From Ilex aquifolium (taxonomy: Eukaryota > Streptophyta > Magnoliopsida > Aquifoliales > Aquifoliaceae), in contig OX637394.1 of the NCBI GenBank assembly GCA_951799425.1, positions 48,797,142 through 48,861,141 of the forward strand: 64,000 nt of DNA, in the 5' to 3' direction. The translations under genes were made by a program, and so were the position numbers. Positions 12,495 to 24,196 of this stretch are shown piece by piece. Numbering within the stretch: the first letter of the stretch is position 1; every line of letters begins with the position of its first letter. The notes under the pieces are model-generated. The model did not search any database. It saw only the letters and a program-made list of their open reading frames with translations, and was not told the DNA's origin.

Positions 12495-12552
12495 TTTTAT
12501 TTTTTCGGTACCGTACCGAAAAGTGAATATCGGTACTGTAGTCGAACCCAAC
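12495..12552 (-). repeat. Right terminal inverted repeat of the 9.3 kb element
   Basis: It includes TTTTTCGGTACCGTACCGAAAA and ends in CGAACCCAAC. It is followed at 12553 by ATAAACAAAGT, the right target duplication. Confidence 0.6.
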
Positions 12553-12563
12553 ATAAACAAAGT

Positions 12564-15477
12564 GTTTAATAATAAAAAATCTATATTACTAATAAAAGTA
12601 CCTTAGATGAAAAACTTTTGAATTCCTCTTCTACCCTTAAACAAAATTATAAAGACAATTATACCTCACACTAATAATTTCATTTAAAACTTTGAGTTTC
12701 TATTTTGTCCTTAAATAAATATATGAATACTTATGACTTAAATCATAAAAATTGACATTGTGTGTACCCTTAAAGAAGCCTATAAATTCAATGATTACTA
12801 ATATATAATTCATAAAAGTCACTAATCGCAGAAACAAAAAATTAATTTTTAATTTTATCCCAGCACAATTTAATAAAATCCATATTATAATTTCGTAACT
12901 GTGATTAAACAATAATATAAAATCAATATTATCCTTAATCCAAAGATTACTCTAATTGATTTTTTTTTTTTTTTTTATAGATTCATAATATAAAACTAAA
13001 TTTTTTTATTGGTCTAATATGTGTTGTAACTTATCTAAATTGTAGACCTTACAGATTCTAGAAAATAGTGCAAACAAGTCCTAAAAGTTCTTGAGAGTAA
13101 ATATCAAGTTATAACAATGACTTATGAAATTTATACGAAGTCAAGCTCTTTAAAAATCTGACTTTTGAACATTCCATCAGTTACTAATATCTTATATATT
13201 TAGATAAATCTAACAATGAATCTAAAATTAAATTTCTTTAACTAGAGATAAGTTAGTCACAGGGAATTTCCAAAATTCTAATATCGCAAGATAAATGTTG
13301 CAAAAGAAACAAGTCTTTGTAGCTGAAACATATACGTCTTCTATTTATTGGTTTGTATGGAATATAAAGCTGCAGCTCGCTCTGGATCTATATTTGAAGG
13401 CGTGTTATGATGATTTACTTGATTATCCTGTTATTTTGTGTTCTATTATAAAAATGCAATATCTTTTATAGTGATTTTATCAAACTTTTCTATCGCAAAA
13501 TTTGTATCACCGTGATTCATGCAACAAATGATTATAGACTCTTAGCAAGTATAGTAGATTTACCACACAAAAACGTAAAGTCTCAATCAGCCTTTCAGTA
13601 TTCATGGGATGATCAATCAATTTTGAAGTAATTAATTTAGCATGTAGTCTACCTTCTTAGAAGATTATTGTGGTTGGAACACATAGTAACATATAATATA
13701 TCTAGACAACAAGTATATTTAGGGACATATACTTTGATTTGTTGGTGTATATTTAATTATTTCAACATAAGGATAAGAAATTACATCGCCACTATAAATT
13801 AAACTTGTCCACGTGCAACGCACATATGTACCAATGTGTCAAGTGATAACTTCACATTAAAAAATATTGTTGATAAATAAAATTGTGTATTCGTCTAATA
13901 GGAGTATGCATTGGAATATCAATATTATAGGTTTAGCACAATGCATCTATATAAAAGAACAAAAAATTTACAGAGAGTTAAATAAAAATTCGAAAAAGGA
14001 CATAATAGAATCCTAAAAAAGGACGATTTAAAAAACTAAGTCTTACATTTGAAAAAAATTGTTTGCTTGACCTCTTAGCTGATTTAGTCTTAAGAAATCG
14101 AAGGATTGCCAATTAGACTAGACTAAATTGGTTTGATCATTAATTATCTTTAAACTTTAAAAGAGGATATTATTATGGTAGGTATGTGTGGATATATAGT
14201 CAATGTATTTTACCATATTTACAATTAAACTATAAAATAGGACCCATAAATTACAAAAACTACATTTTGAGGTAATTTTTGATAATATTCCAATTCTAAA
14301 TAAATTAACCCATATACCGATATGATAAATACAAAATCAAAATTATTGTCAAAAATAATTAATGTGCAACGCACGTGTGCAATATATAGTTATTCTATAA
14401 AAATACACTAACCGCCCAACCCTATATGTTCGCGCCCACACAGAGACTACATGCAATTTGTTTAAAATACTGAGGATCTTTTTATATATTAAAAATTTGA
14501 TAGGACTAAAATTAGTTTACACATCAAAAGAAAGACCCTAACTTAATTAACTATTTTATATTTTATATCATGATTGCTTGTATTTTTCTATCCCCAAAAA
14601 AGTTAGCCTTCTCTCTCTTTCTCTCTCGTTAAATGCACCTTTGTGCTTACCAACTCACTCCTAAAACCTTTAGCAGCTACAAAGCAAAATAGGTAAATTT
14701 TTCCTTAGTCTTTTTTATATAATTTTTATCTTGGAGAGCATATAATTTTTAAGTACAACCTATTTTACCCTCATCACATGATTTCAATCTAAAATACAGT
14801 TAATTTTTTTTTTCATTTGTTATTGAGGATTTTGTGGTATTGTCTATTAATTTTGAATTTCAAATTTGTGAACCAACTAATTTGGAATATACCAGTCGTT
14901 TATCTTAAGCGTTGATTTTGAAGGTACACAAATTAGATCGCAGTAGTTAAATTTTACATATTCGTTGGTAGGTTTACATACATGTTCGTTATGATTTACT
15001 TAATTTTGAATTTGTCTTGTTTTATATACTTGTGTACTTATAATGACGTATATGTATCTTCTTTTCAATTAAATATTGATGTATCTATCTCGTGGATTTA
15101 TATGTTCATATAATGTACTTGAATGATCCTGTATGTTATTCGTCGGATATGATATGTCTTATACATATGTAAACACGTATATATTAATTACGTACTTATT
15201 GTGTTTTTTAATGCAATTTTTTATGTGTATAATCATGAATGTTTATGAGCGTGATTACATTTCATATTCAATTTTTAGTTTTGCTGAGGATGGATATGTA
15301 ACTCCTGTGATAAAATTTTAGTTATTTGTTAATGTACTTGTTATTCATTTGTTGAGGATGGATACGTAACCAGCGCCACCTTCATTTTAATACAATAACA
15401 AAATAACCCAACAATTAAAAAAAAGTACAAAATAACTTCAATATGTCCAAAACTTATTCAGACATGTCTGAAACGTG
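12564..15477. other. AT-rich intergenic DNA
   Basis: No coding region is supported; the few open frames are short and without recognisable domains. Two GTGCAACGCAC motifs (near 13820 and 14350) resemble the palindromes seen near the ends of some plant transposons, but no element could be delimited. Confidence 0.45.
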
Positions 15478-16020
15478 TCTTGTCACGCTCCAAACCTGAA
15501 CTCCCGAATCTGGTGCGTGAACTACTTCCAATCAATACAGAACACTAAAAATCCTTAATAATTGATAAATTCTCCAACATTAAAATTACAATTGACGTCA
15601 AATATTACATATTTTATTAATAAAAATTACAATATGTAGTTCTTTACTCAATTCGATCCTCTATCGATTTCCATTACAAACTAAACTTGCATCGGAGAGG
15701 GATAAATGAGGGTGAGCTTAGGAGACCCAATAAGCATTTAACACGGTCAAACGATAATTCAGTAATCAACCGCATAATCAACAAATAAAATAAGCATTTA
15801 ACACAAATCCCCTCATAAAATTATACCAAACCCAACAATTCAATCTTTCAATCACTCGTGGCTTTGCACTTGACTACATACTAGGCGCTACTTGGTACTT
15901 GATTTGTCTCGACTATATGCTAGGCACTACTTGGTACATCTCATTGTAGAATAGGCCTCTTAGGGCACAATCACATCTTAAAATCATATCGATGTCACTG
16001 AGTGATACCCTATTCGAACG
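15478..16020. mobile_element. Possible LTR fragment (TGTCACGCTCC... type)
   Basis: The start TGTCACGCTCCAAACCTGAA resembles the terminus of a common class of plant gypsy-type LTRs. A partial internal repeat (CTAGGCGCTACTTGGTAC / CTAGGCACTACTTGGTAC) lies near 15885-15935. No matching second end or target duplication was found, so the right limit is approximate. Confidence 0.35.
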
Positions 16021-16046
16021 CATGGAAAAAAAATTCGAGCCTATTT

Positions 16047-16300
16047 AATTTTTTTTTACGTATTAAAATTTGAGTCAATTTGAGCTCAACCTGAACTGTT
16101 AGCACCGATTAAAATTCAATTCGATTCGATTCGATTAAAATCTATATTTTTATTTATTAAATTTGTGTCAATTAAAATTCGAGTCGATTAAAATTTAATG
16201 CGAGTTGATTAAAATTTGATTCGAGCCGATTAAAAATGAATTTTAATCGGCTAGAATTGAATTTTAATCGGCCTGAATTTTAATACGTAAAGAAATTCAT
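16047..16300. repeat. Small inverted-repeat (MITE-like) element
   Basis: TACGTATTAAAATT (16057-16070) is exactly mirrored by AATTTTAATACGTA (16276-16289), and similarity extends about 10 bp outward on each side. The interior holds several GATTAAAATTCGAGTCGATT-like units in both orientations. No clear target duplication. Confidence 0.5.
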
Positions 16301-16398
16301 AAAATAAAGGGGGTCTTATTGAAGATATATCTATCTAGAGAGGGTGTAGATGAAATTTTTCCTAAAATATATCACGGACAATTTAGTAAAATTATATT

Positions 16399-16883
16399 CT
16401 AATTAATCGAAAACGGAGGGCCGTAGTGAATAGGTCATCATCGTCTTCTTTGTAATCACATTCATGACAAGCATCAAATATGTACTCTAGAGCTGCGTCA
16501 ATCTCAGTTTCAAAATGATTAGACAAGCCTAGGCGTTGCATTGCATCGATCAAGTTCATGAGTTGTTGTGAAGTCTTATGATCAGCAGTTGTGCCTAGCA
16601 TCTTCTTCACTTCTTCTTTTAACTGTTGATGATTTTGTTGCTCTGCAAGACCATCGATTTCCTGAACAAGCAATTATTTAGAACTCATAATCATATGAAT
16701 GCATTATGCCTCAAATCCGCTAATAAGGGAAGAATACATGATAGTTTACGAGTTAATTTATACCGTAGTGCCAGAAGCATATGCAAGAAAATGGTCTCCC
16801 CGAATGCTAGAATGGAAATGTACAGAGCGGCGGGTAACATCTGGAACAACATTTTGAGCTGAAACTGGTACATTCGTTTCCAT
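16399..16883 (-). pseudogene. Terpene synthase relic, exons 1-2 only (copy A1)
   Basis: Exon 1 (16764-16883) encodes 40 residues starting METNVPV, with RRSVHFHSSIRGDHFLAY, the N-terminal RR...W motif of TPS-a enzymes. The usual tryptophan is arginine here. Exon 2 (from 16661 down to about 16399) encodes EIDGLAEQQ to ALRFRLIR, then homology stops and a TAA follows. The donor after exon 1 (G|GTATAA) and the acceptor (TTCAG|GAA) match the intact genes. Exons 3-7 are absent downstream (below 16399). It is more diverged than the other copies. Confidence 0.8.
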
Positions 16884-16932
16884 TTTTATGGCTGGGGACT
16901 TGAGTTTGAGGGACCAAGTGTTATGTAAATTT

Positions 16933-17110
16933 GATGTTTCTTTTCGACCAGCTGGATTTTCTTTGTTATCAATTGGGGAACGTGCTAACAAAGAAAAAGG
17001 CATCAATTGGTCAATCTTTCTTCGAAGATCATCAATTGGCGAATCTTGTCACGCAAGAAGCCTCCCTGTCCCAATAAAGATTTGATCTGACCTAAACAAT
17101 GTGAAAAATG
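16933..17110. repeat. Upstream segment shared with 627-670 and 2405-2510
   Basis: It lies directly upstream of the A1 first exon and has partial open frame on the minus strand continuing into METNVPV. Homologous pieces near the window start suggest an old second copy of this TPS upstream region. Confidence 0.45.
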
Positions 17111-17339
17111 CTCCCAACTTGAAAAATGTAAACACGACCAGATCATTAGTATACTTTAATTATGAATAAAATAGTGGCTCAAAGTTGATAGAAAAAATGT
17201 TGGTTATCCTATTTAAAATTCAAACGTTCTGTTCCACTAATAAACTTGGTTACAAAACATTTAGGATAATTAGGACTCAATGACTTAAAAGTTTATGCAA
17301 TGTACTTTTTGACAAATAAGTAGTATATGGTATACCTCT

Positions 17340-18326
17340 TGACAATTTTCCCTTTTTAAATTTGGTTTGAGCTTGGGCTAAAAAACTTTAACTCGAATTG
17401 AATTCAGACCATACTCGAGTGAAGCTTGGGTTTATGGGTTCAACTTACACTAGGCCCGAATTACTAAAATTAGGCTCAACTTGAATATACAATTCGGGAT
17501 CAACCCAAATTAAAATATATATACATATACATACACAAATTTTAAGTGTATTTTAGGGTTTTATTGAATTTATTTTAAATCTAGGTTAGTCAAACTATTA
17601 TGTCATTTCTAAAATTAAGTCTAAAATTAACTTAGGTAATATTCGGGTTGGAAGTCGAGCTCAAGTTGGGTTAAAATTGAAAGTTTTACAATTGGAGTTG
17701 GACTTGAGTTGATCCTCTAACCCACTTAACCTAGCCGAGTTGCACCCCTAAGCAGGGGCGTGGGACTAAGCCTCTCTAAATGGCACGTTCCGGTCTATTA
17801 GCTCCAAAGCTCACCGAACTTTGGTCGGGCTATTTTGGCAATTTCCCTGGGCATGCCATGGATTGGACTTGTGTCCCGTTAGCCTATCTTGACCCGGCCT
17901 AGGAAGCTTTACCATCAGACAACAGTTTGCAAACTTGAAGGGTGGCAACCCCACGGTTGGGCTTAAGATTTTTCAAAGAATACTTGGCTTAAATTCAAAC
18001 ATGATTCTTGTAAAAAAAATTAATAGTAAGAGTTGCAATACTGCACACACCGAAGTGATGAGCACTGAGGTTTCAACATGATTTTACAATTTGGATACTC
18101 ATCTTCATCCATGTAGAGAGGATTTATAACACGTGCATGCAAGATTGAGAACCCGCGTAAGAAGATTTTTCCCCTTCTTATGATTATTGTTTTATCCATT
18201 AAACAGAAATAAAATGAAATTGGAAATATTTTTTCTCCTATTTCATTATTATTACAAAGGCAGGATTAGACACTATTAACGCAAAAAAAAATTTACATTA
18301 TTTTCACAAACAAAGATTAAGGATTT
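17340..18326. other. 3' flank of TPS relic A2 with repeat-derived sequence
   Basis: No gene. 17340-17750 has repeated words (CGAGT, TTGGGTT, GAGTTG) like those of small hAT-type elements. 17755-18050 is homologous to the 3' flank of gene B (TAAGCCTCTCTAA, CAAATTCAAACA-GATTCTTGTAAAA), so the relic and gene B share downstream DNA. Confidence 0.5.
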
Positions 18327-19227
18327 TTATTCAGGCACAAAATCGACAAGAAGTGAGGTAACATAGGTTTTAAAGCTAGTTTTGGAATTTGTATACCCAT
18401 CTTCATCCTTGTAGAGAAGATCTATGATGCGCACAAGATTGAGAACCCGTGTAACTAGAGGCATTCTTGGTTTATATCCTCCCATGAATTTGTAACTTAT
18501 TTGTCAAACTCAGCATATGCTCTTGTTTTGAGGCTCCATGTTGTTTCATGTAACACTCTGTTTTGAGGCTCCATGTTTTTTCATGTAACACTCCATAGCT
18601 GATGCTACGTCTCCTCTCTCTTGCTCAAGCTACAATTATCGAAGAAACCTAAAATTTAGTGAGATGAAAAATAAGAAAAAGAAAAAATAATTCATAATGA
18701 GATGAATTGTTCAACGGTTACAACCCAAATCTCAGTCACACATCGATTAAACTCGAGTTTTATACGGTCAAGACGTACATGTTTTTAAAGCAAGATATTT
18801 CTACTTCTCTTTCTTACCTCATGTCCTACCATGTCGTCCATGAGTCTACCAATTACGGCTGACGCTCTAACAATCAAAGGTTCACTGGAAACCCAATCAA
18901 AGGCCTCCTTGGTTACCAATTTTCCCATGCCAACAAAGGAAGTGGTGGAAAGCATCACGTAACCACTGGAAACTAGAGTGACTTTCATTTACTCCTCCAT
19001 TGTTGGAGTATAGCCCTCATTAAACCACTTGGCCTCTTGAAAGCTTACTCTGATTAATTTTTTCATCTGAAACATGGAAAAAAAGAAAAAATATATTGTT
19101 ACTTTGTCCATCCGTCTAAAGATAGTTTTTTTCCTCGTAAACTAATTAATAACTGGAAAGTATAAGAGTACTTACTACTTCTTTAGCTTAGTTGACGCAG
19201 TATGTTTTGCCTTCCTTGACCATATCA
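18327..19227 (-). pseudogene. Truncated terpene synthase, exons 5 (part) to 7 (copy A2)
   Basis: Exon 6 (18818-19066) matches gene B but has a stop (18989-18991) where EEYM is expected. It retains LMDDMVGHE, the NSE/DTE-type metal-binding motif. The exon 5 remnant (19176-19227) encodes KEGKTYCVN-stop-AKEV and breaks off upstream. Exon 7 (18327-18629) has a short tandem duplication (CTCCATGTT-TTTCATGTAACACTC twice) and a deletion between two AGGCATT repeats. Exons 1-4 are missing. Clearly nonfunctional. Confidence 0.9.
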
Positions 19228-20145
19228 AAATATATATAGTATATGTATAGGGTAAATTTATGGAACCGAATAAGTATTTTCTTGTATCACATCCAAAGTT
19301 GATGCTTATTAAAGATTAGAGTACGAGTCCCTAAATTGACCTATTTAATTCATAACCCGACTCGAAATAGATTATAACTCTAATTTACCTGCACATTTAG
19401 ATACAATGCCTTAGTGATACACAAGTTTATTTCATATAATCAACACCTCTAAGATAGAAAACAGTGGGTGACTATGGCATAGACAGATAAGACAGACCAA
19501 GAAAGAACATCTTTTAGACAGAGAGAGAGAATTTAGAGAGAGAATCGGATGATGTACCTATCATGCAGCCATCAAAAAACAAAGCCTGGACCAATCCAAC
19601 CTTGTACTTTTGTCCACATAGTAAACTTTTGTGGCTTGAGAACCTTTATGGCTTTGGCCAGAAGATAAATATTGGCATTAAATTTTAACAAGTTTGTGGC
19701 TTAAAGTCAAGGGGTGTGGGCTGTATGTGAATGGCTTAATGATGCACAGTTCAGATCAAATTTGCTCAGATTTGATTCTTTGTCCATTTCCTCACCGAAT
19801 TGCGTTCAAGCATCCGAAAATCACTTCAGAGTGTTATCAGAGCTTGAAGTTTTCAAATAGAGTTAAGTGATATTTCAGTATCAATTTGAGTATTATCAGA
19901 TCTATAAGAGATATCAGAGTGATCCTCTTTTGTTGGAGTGAATACTTGTGAGGTTTGACATAACTATCTTGTACTCCTGTTTTACTCCATAGTGAAAACA
20001 TCTAAGCATTATTGTCGTGGACGTAGGCAATAGTTGAATCATGTAAATTGATTTGTCTTGTGTGATTGTTCTTTTATTTTTCTACTTGAGTGTGAGTGTC
20101 AATATCAATTCAAATTCGATTCCAAGGATATTTTCGACAATAAAT
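19228..20145. other. Flank and probable truncated 5' LTR of the copia element
   Basis: The end of this stretch (about 19980-20145) has copia U5-like sequence (GTGGACGTAGGCAATAG-TGAATCATGTAAATTG) directly before the primer-binding site. No clear LTR start was found, and it does not match the sequence after the polypurine tract near 24197. Confidence 0.4.
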
Positions 20146-20158
20146 TGGTATCAGAACC
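20146..20158 (+). promoter_or_regulatory. Copia primer-binding site
   Basis: TGGTATCAGAACC here and TGGTATCAAAGCC in the second copy (42527) give the consensus TGGTATCAGAGCC, the usual initiator tRNA-Met site of plant copia elements. Confidence 0.75.
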
Positions 20159-20281
20159 AATACTGATTTTGAGTACTATTCACGGTTATTATTCATTGGG
20201 TACTATTTAAATAGTACTATTTAAGTAATAGTAATCGTATGCACCAGTTTCTTGGACCTCACCAGATTAAGTTTTAAACTC

Positions 20282-20459
20282 ATGACTACAAATTTTTCAA
20301 AGATCTCGAATGCTAAGTTCGAGGTGGAGAAATTTGATGGAAGAAACAATTTTGGGTTTTGGCAATTTCAAGTTAAAGATGTCCTAATCCAACAGGGACT
20401 ACACAAAGTATTAGAGGGTAAACCTAAAGATACAGAGGCTCACTCGCAAAGCAATAGTG
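20282..20459 (+). pseudogene. Copia gag N-terminus (truncated)
   Basis: The frame MTTNFSKISNAKFEVEKFDG then FWQFQVKDVLIQQGLHKVL is the typical gag N-terminus of plant copia elements. It is interrupted after about 60 residues by the MULE fragment. An upstream in-frame ATG exists at 20252, but the family usually starts close to 20282. Confidence 0.75.
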
Positions 20460-21775
20460 ATATTTGTTACAATTGATGAAATTCTGTATGGTTGCACATT
20501 AGAATGAGGAAGGCCACTTGATAGGGATAATGTCTTGGCAGGGGATGGTGACCTTGAGAGGGATAATGTATATGGTTTGAGCTCAGAGGATAATGACTAT
20601 GGGGATGACAGTAATGCACATGAAGTCCAAATCCATCTAATTTTTTTATTAGAGGAAATGGCCTCCCTGCACTTGGTGATCCTTTTGATCCTCCACCTTT
20701 GAGAAGGCTACCAGGAAGACCAAAGAAAAATAGGAGGGAAGCTGATGAGACAAATACTAGGACTAGTATTGCTAGAAAAAACTTGATTGTTAAATGTGCC
20801 ATGTGCAAAGAGTATGGGCACAATAAGAGGACATGTCAAAGGGCACCTGTGAGGGACAGAGGGAGCACAAGCAATGAGACATAATTGGTACAGTATTCCT
20901 GCTATTTGGATAAACATTTACTAATTTCTGTTACATGAGTTGCTTCTCATACTATTAATTTTGATAAGGGAAGTGGTACTCTAGAACCACCAGCACAAAC
21001 ATCGCAGGCAACCCAAGCACCACTTAACAGTGAAGCAAGACAAACAAGTGTTGTAACTACTAGCCCAGTCAGCACAGGCAACACAGTTGCATCAAATGTA
21101 AGGAAAGGTAGAGGGAGATGCAAAGGTAGAAAGGGAGTGGACCCTACATAGGATTGAAGCTGTAGAAAGAAACTAACCATAAGATAAAAAGTTTTTGTAT
21201 ATGGGGATTACTGGGATGCTGCTGCTTTTGTTTTTGTTGCACCAGCATACAAGAATGCACATAAGATAGTTTTGGGGGGTTTTTGTTAACTGGTATTCGG
21301 GCAATATGTTGCTGCTTTTGTTTTTTCTGTTGCAGCAATGTATTATGTATGTTGTTGATGCTTTTTTGTTTTTTGCTACAGCAGCAAGAATGCACATAGG
21401 GTTCTTGCATTTTTTTGTCTTAACAGATGTACTGGAACTTTATTATGGTATGGGAATGAAGAATAGTAGAAAAGTTTGTTATAATACTATGGTATGTCAA
21501 GTAGAACAGTTGTAGAAATCATGCTAATTATTGCATTCTATTGGACCAAACATTACAAGATCACACAGTGAATGGAATTAGTACATGATAAACTAATACA
21601 TTGTTGAACCAAAAATTACAAGAACACACAATGTTTAGAACACATTGTTCGACCAAAAATTAGCAAACCCAATCCAACAACCATTCATAGATAAACTAAT
21701 ACATTAACATAACATTAGCAAGGCATCAACAACCAATCGCTTATTCTTGCTCATTGACACAATTGTAACAAATAT
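20460..21775 (+). mobile_element. MuDR-like (MULE) fragment inside copia
   Basis: It is bounded by a perfect 16 bp inverted repeat, ATATTTGTTACAATTG (20460-20475) and CAATTGTAACAAATAT (21760-21775). Inside is the C-terminal part of a MuDR-family transposase. The flanking bases do not form a matching 9 bp target duplication, so one side may have been deleted. The same insert, 1320 bp, is at 42832-44151. Confidence 0.65.
20640..21155 (+). pseudogene. MULE transposase C-terminus with zinc knuckle
   Basis: The frame reads DPFDPPPLRRLPGRPKKNRR, then CAMCKEYGHNKRTC, a CX2CX4HX4C zinc knuckle typical of MuDR transposases. A likely intron (20886-20968, GTACAG to GATAAG) leads into GSGTLEPPAQTSQ ... 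GRGRCKGRKGVDPT-stop, a usual low-complexity tail. A TAA stop at the end of the first exon (ET-stop) is absent in the second copy. The MULE catalytic domain is missing. Confidence 0.7.
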
Positions 21776-23107
21776 AAGACCCAACTCATAGCAAAAGGGT
21801 ATACCCAAATGAGGGTATAGATTATGAAGATACATTCTCCCCTGTGGTGAGATTTACTGCTATTTGTGTGATTCTAGCCATAGTAACTCATTTGGATTTA
21901 GGGCTTTATCAGATGGATGTCAACATTACATTCATCAATGGAGGACTAGATCGGATTTATAGCTGAGGGGCAGGATAGCAAAGTGTGCATCCTTAAACGA
22001 TCCATTTATGGTCTCAAATAGTCATCTAGACAATTGTACCTCTAGTTTCATGCAACAATTATGACATTGGCTTATCTATGATAGAGAAAGACCATTATGT
22101 GTATGTCAAACATATAGGGAAGGGAATTTAGATCCTATATCTATATAAGGATGACATTTTATTCGCTGGAAACGATATAGAGATGATCAATGCCACTAAA
22201 GAGTGGTTATCCTCTACTTTTGAGATGAAGTATATAGTTGAGACGAATTATGTACTCGGAGTTGAGATGCTAAGGGATCGTTCTAAAAGGTTTCTTGGTT
22301 TGTCACAAGAAACCTATATCAAGAAAATTTTAGAACAATTCTGGATGCACTATTCAAAACCCGTTGATACCCCAGTTGAGAAGGGCCGAATTTAAGCCTT
22401 GATCATTATCCTCGATCAAATGAGGAGAAGGAAATCATGAAGAGGGTCCCTTATGCGAGTGCAATAGGGAGTTTAATGTATGCTATGTTGTGTACTCGTC
22501 TTGATATTTGTTATGCGGTTGGCTTGGTAAGTCGTTACCAAAGTAACCTAGGACCAGTTCAGTGGCAGGCTGTTAAGAGAATTTTTCGTTACCTTCGTGG
22601 TACCACAGATCTCGTCCTATGCTATTATGGTGGGGACTTGAGATTGAGAGGATTCTGTGATGCAGATTTGGGTGGCGATAGAGATGAACGCAAATCACCT
22701 CGGATTATGCGTTCACCCTTGGAGGAGGAGTTGTTTCTCGGTGTAACAAGAAACAAGATTGCCTTGCTACTATGGACTCTAAGTATATCACCTGTTTAGC
22801 AGTAGTTCAAGAGGCAGTTTGATTGAGGAGATTCATTCAGCGATTAAGGATTGTGGCCCACGTTGATGACGATGTTGAGATTTGATCCGATAGCATGGCT
22901 GCATTATCATATGCAAAGGATCCTAAATATCATGGCAGGACCAAGCATATTGATATACAATTTCACTACATTCGAGACATGGTTAGGCAAGGAGAGGTGG
23001 CTCTAAAGCATATCTCCACTAGCAGAATGGTAGTTGATCTATTCACTAACATTGCTGGAGGTATCTTCCAAACTCATGTCAGAAGTTTGGGGACACGTAG
23101 GATTTGA
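21776..23107 (+). pseudogene. Copia reverse transcriptase and RNase H, broken
   Basis: The pieces include [17 protein letters not shown] (near 21815, spanning a frameshift), DDILFAGND, YVLGVEMLRDRSKRFLGLSQ, SAIGSLMYAMLCTR, the RNase H signature FCDADLGGDRDERKS, and AALSYAKDPKYHGRTKHID. Several frameshifts and stops occur, and a deletion of about 30 bp near 21950 is absent in copy 2. Nonfunctional. Confidence 0.85.
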
Positions 23108-24186
23108 TTTGCTTTGGATAATATGATGGATATATGGATATTTATATTTCATGCATTTATCGTTTTATCTCCTACTTGTGGTTGCATGAATGATACTATT
23201 TTTACTGAGGCACATAATTGTAATAATGTCACCATGTTGAGATCAGGCCATTCACACGGGTGATCACCTTGGTGCTAAGATAGGATGAGACAAAGTGATC
23301 ATATTGGTGCTTGTATAATGAGCTTATGATGGCCTATATGCATGAGTTACATAATAGGCATTAATGATTGATAATGTTGTCGCCTCGGTTTCGGACTGAG
23401 ATGAGACTTGAGTAAGTCGATTGTGGAATGCCTCCACGATGCCATATAAAACCTAAGTAGAGCCGAATGTGAGCGCTCAAGAAGCGTGTGGAGAGCGGCT
23501 GGCCGAGAGTAGCTCAGGTTAGAAGCCTACATGGCAACTAGACCCAGATTTGTACGGTGTTTGAGAGTGACAGGTCCCATTTAGTGGGAGCTCCACCGTA
23601 GCAAACATATCATACTATAGGTGCTATAGTTGACCAAATATGGGAGTGATAAGATTGATACCCTCTATGTCACTGTGTGAGTCCTAAAATTCACTATACC
23701 TTTAGACCTAGAGCTATGTCATGCAGTCGAGGTTCGAAATAACTACTTTAGCATGTCACCCAAGATCATGATAGATACGGTCACATGGGACATGTCTAGG
23801 AAAGTGCACGAATCAAAATGGATTGATATGAGATTCTAGGGAAGGTGCTTTTAGATCACACCTAGTTTGGTAGTTCATTGCTCGGGCTATTATTGCACTT
23901 AGCTGCGTAAAATAATCATGAACACAAATATGAAAAGTCGAGTATTACTCTGAGACGAGTCTCAAGAGGGATAGAGGATACTTGATTTGTGTGATTTAAG
24001 GTATCTAGGGTATGGAAGATAACTCGTCGATGACGTGCTATGTTAGTTAGATGGTGGTTTAATATAGCACTCCTACTACATGTGATTTCGTCAGTTCGCA
24101 CGCTCCATTACTTGTATGAGGACAGTGAAATGTTTACAAGAGATTTAAAGAAAGTATGTAAGGAAAATGGGATAACTAATGTGAAC
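23108..24186. other. Non-coding 3' region of the copia element
   Basis: About 1.1 kb between the RNase H end and the polypurine tract with no open frame of note. It is conserved in copy 2 (45530-49571), where it is split by two LTR insertions. Confidence 0.5.
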
Positions 24187-24196
24187 AAGTGGGAGA

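Larger units (their letters stand above)
3238..12552. mobile_element. 9.3 kb TIR-bounded element made of tandem repeats (MULE-like by target duplication)
   Basis: The left end begins GTTGGCTTC then AGTACCGA. The reverse complement of the right end begins GTTGGGTTC, four extra bases, then AGTACCGA. Both continue into related TTCGGTACG-TACCGAAAAA sequence, so these are imperfect terminal inverted repeats of about 50 bp. The flanks are ATAAACAAGGA (3227-3237) and ATAAACAAAGT (12553-12563), a 9-11 bp target duplication as expected for Mutator-like elements. No transposase can be read inside. The interior is several tandem arrays in mirror-image order around about 7390. If transposed as a unit it is non-autonomous. 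The alternative is that satellites expanded inside a once small MITE. Confidence 0.6.
20146..24196 (+). mobile_element. Degenerate Ty1/copia element with nested MULE fragment (copy 1)
   Basis: Order: primer-binding site, gag start, MuDR-like insert (20460-21775), RT remainder, RNase H, about 1 kb of non-coding DNA, then a polypurine-like AAGTGGGAGA (24187-24196). Protease, integrase and the first part of RT are missing. The same arrangement in 42527-49581 shows the lesions predate the segmental duplication. Confidence 0.8.

Noticed and set aside
13800-14380. GTGCAACGCAC motifs as ends of a transposon
   Set aside because: The two motifs are not flanked by matching inverted ends or a target duplication, so no element can be delimited.
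16399-19227. A1 (exons 1-2) and A2 (exons 5-7) as one broken gene
   Set aside because: On the minus strand the exons 5-7 piece lies upstream of the exons 1-2 piece, so the order is wrong for one gene.
20467-21410. Minus-strand open frames across the MULE fragment
   Set aside because: They are antisense shadows of the transposase C-terminus and its tail; the plus-strand frame carries the zinc knuckle.
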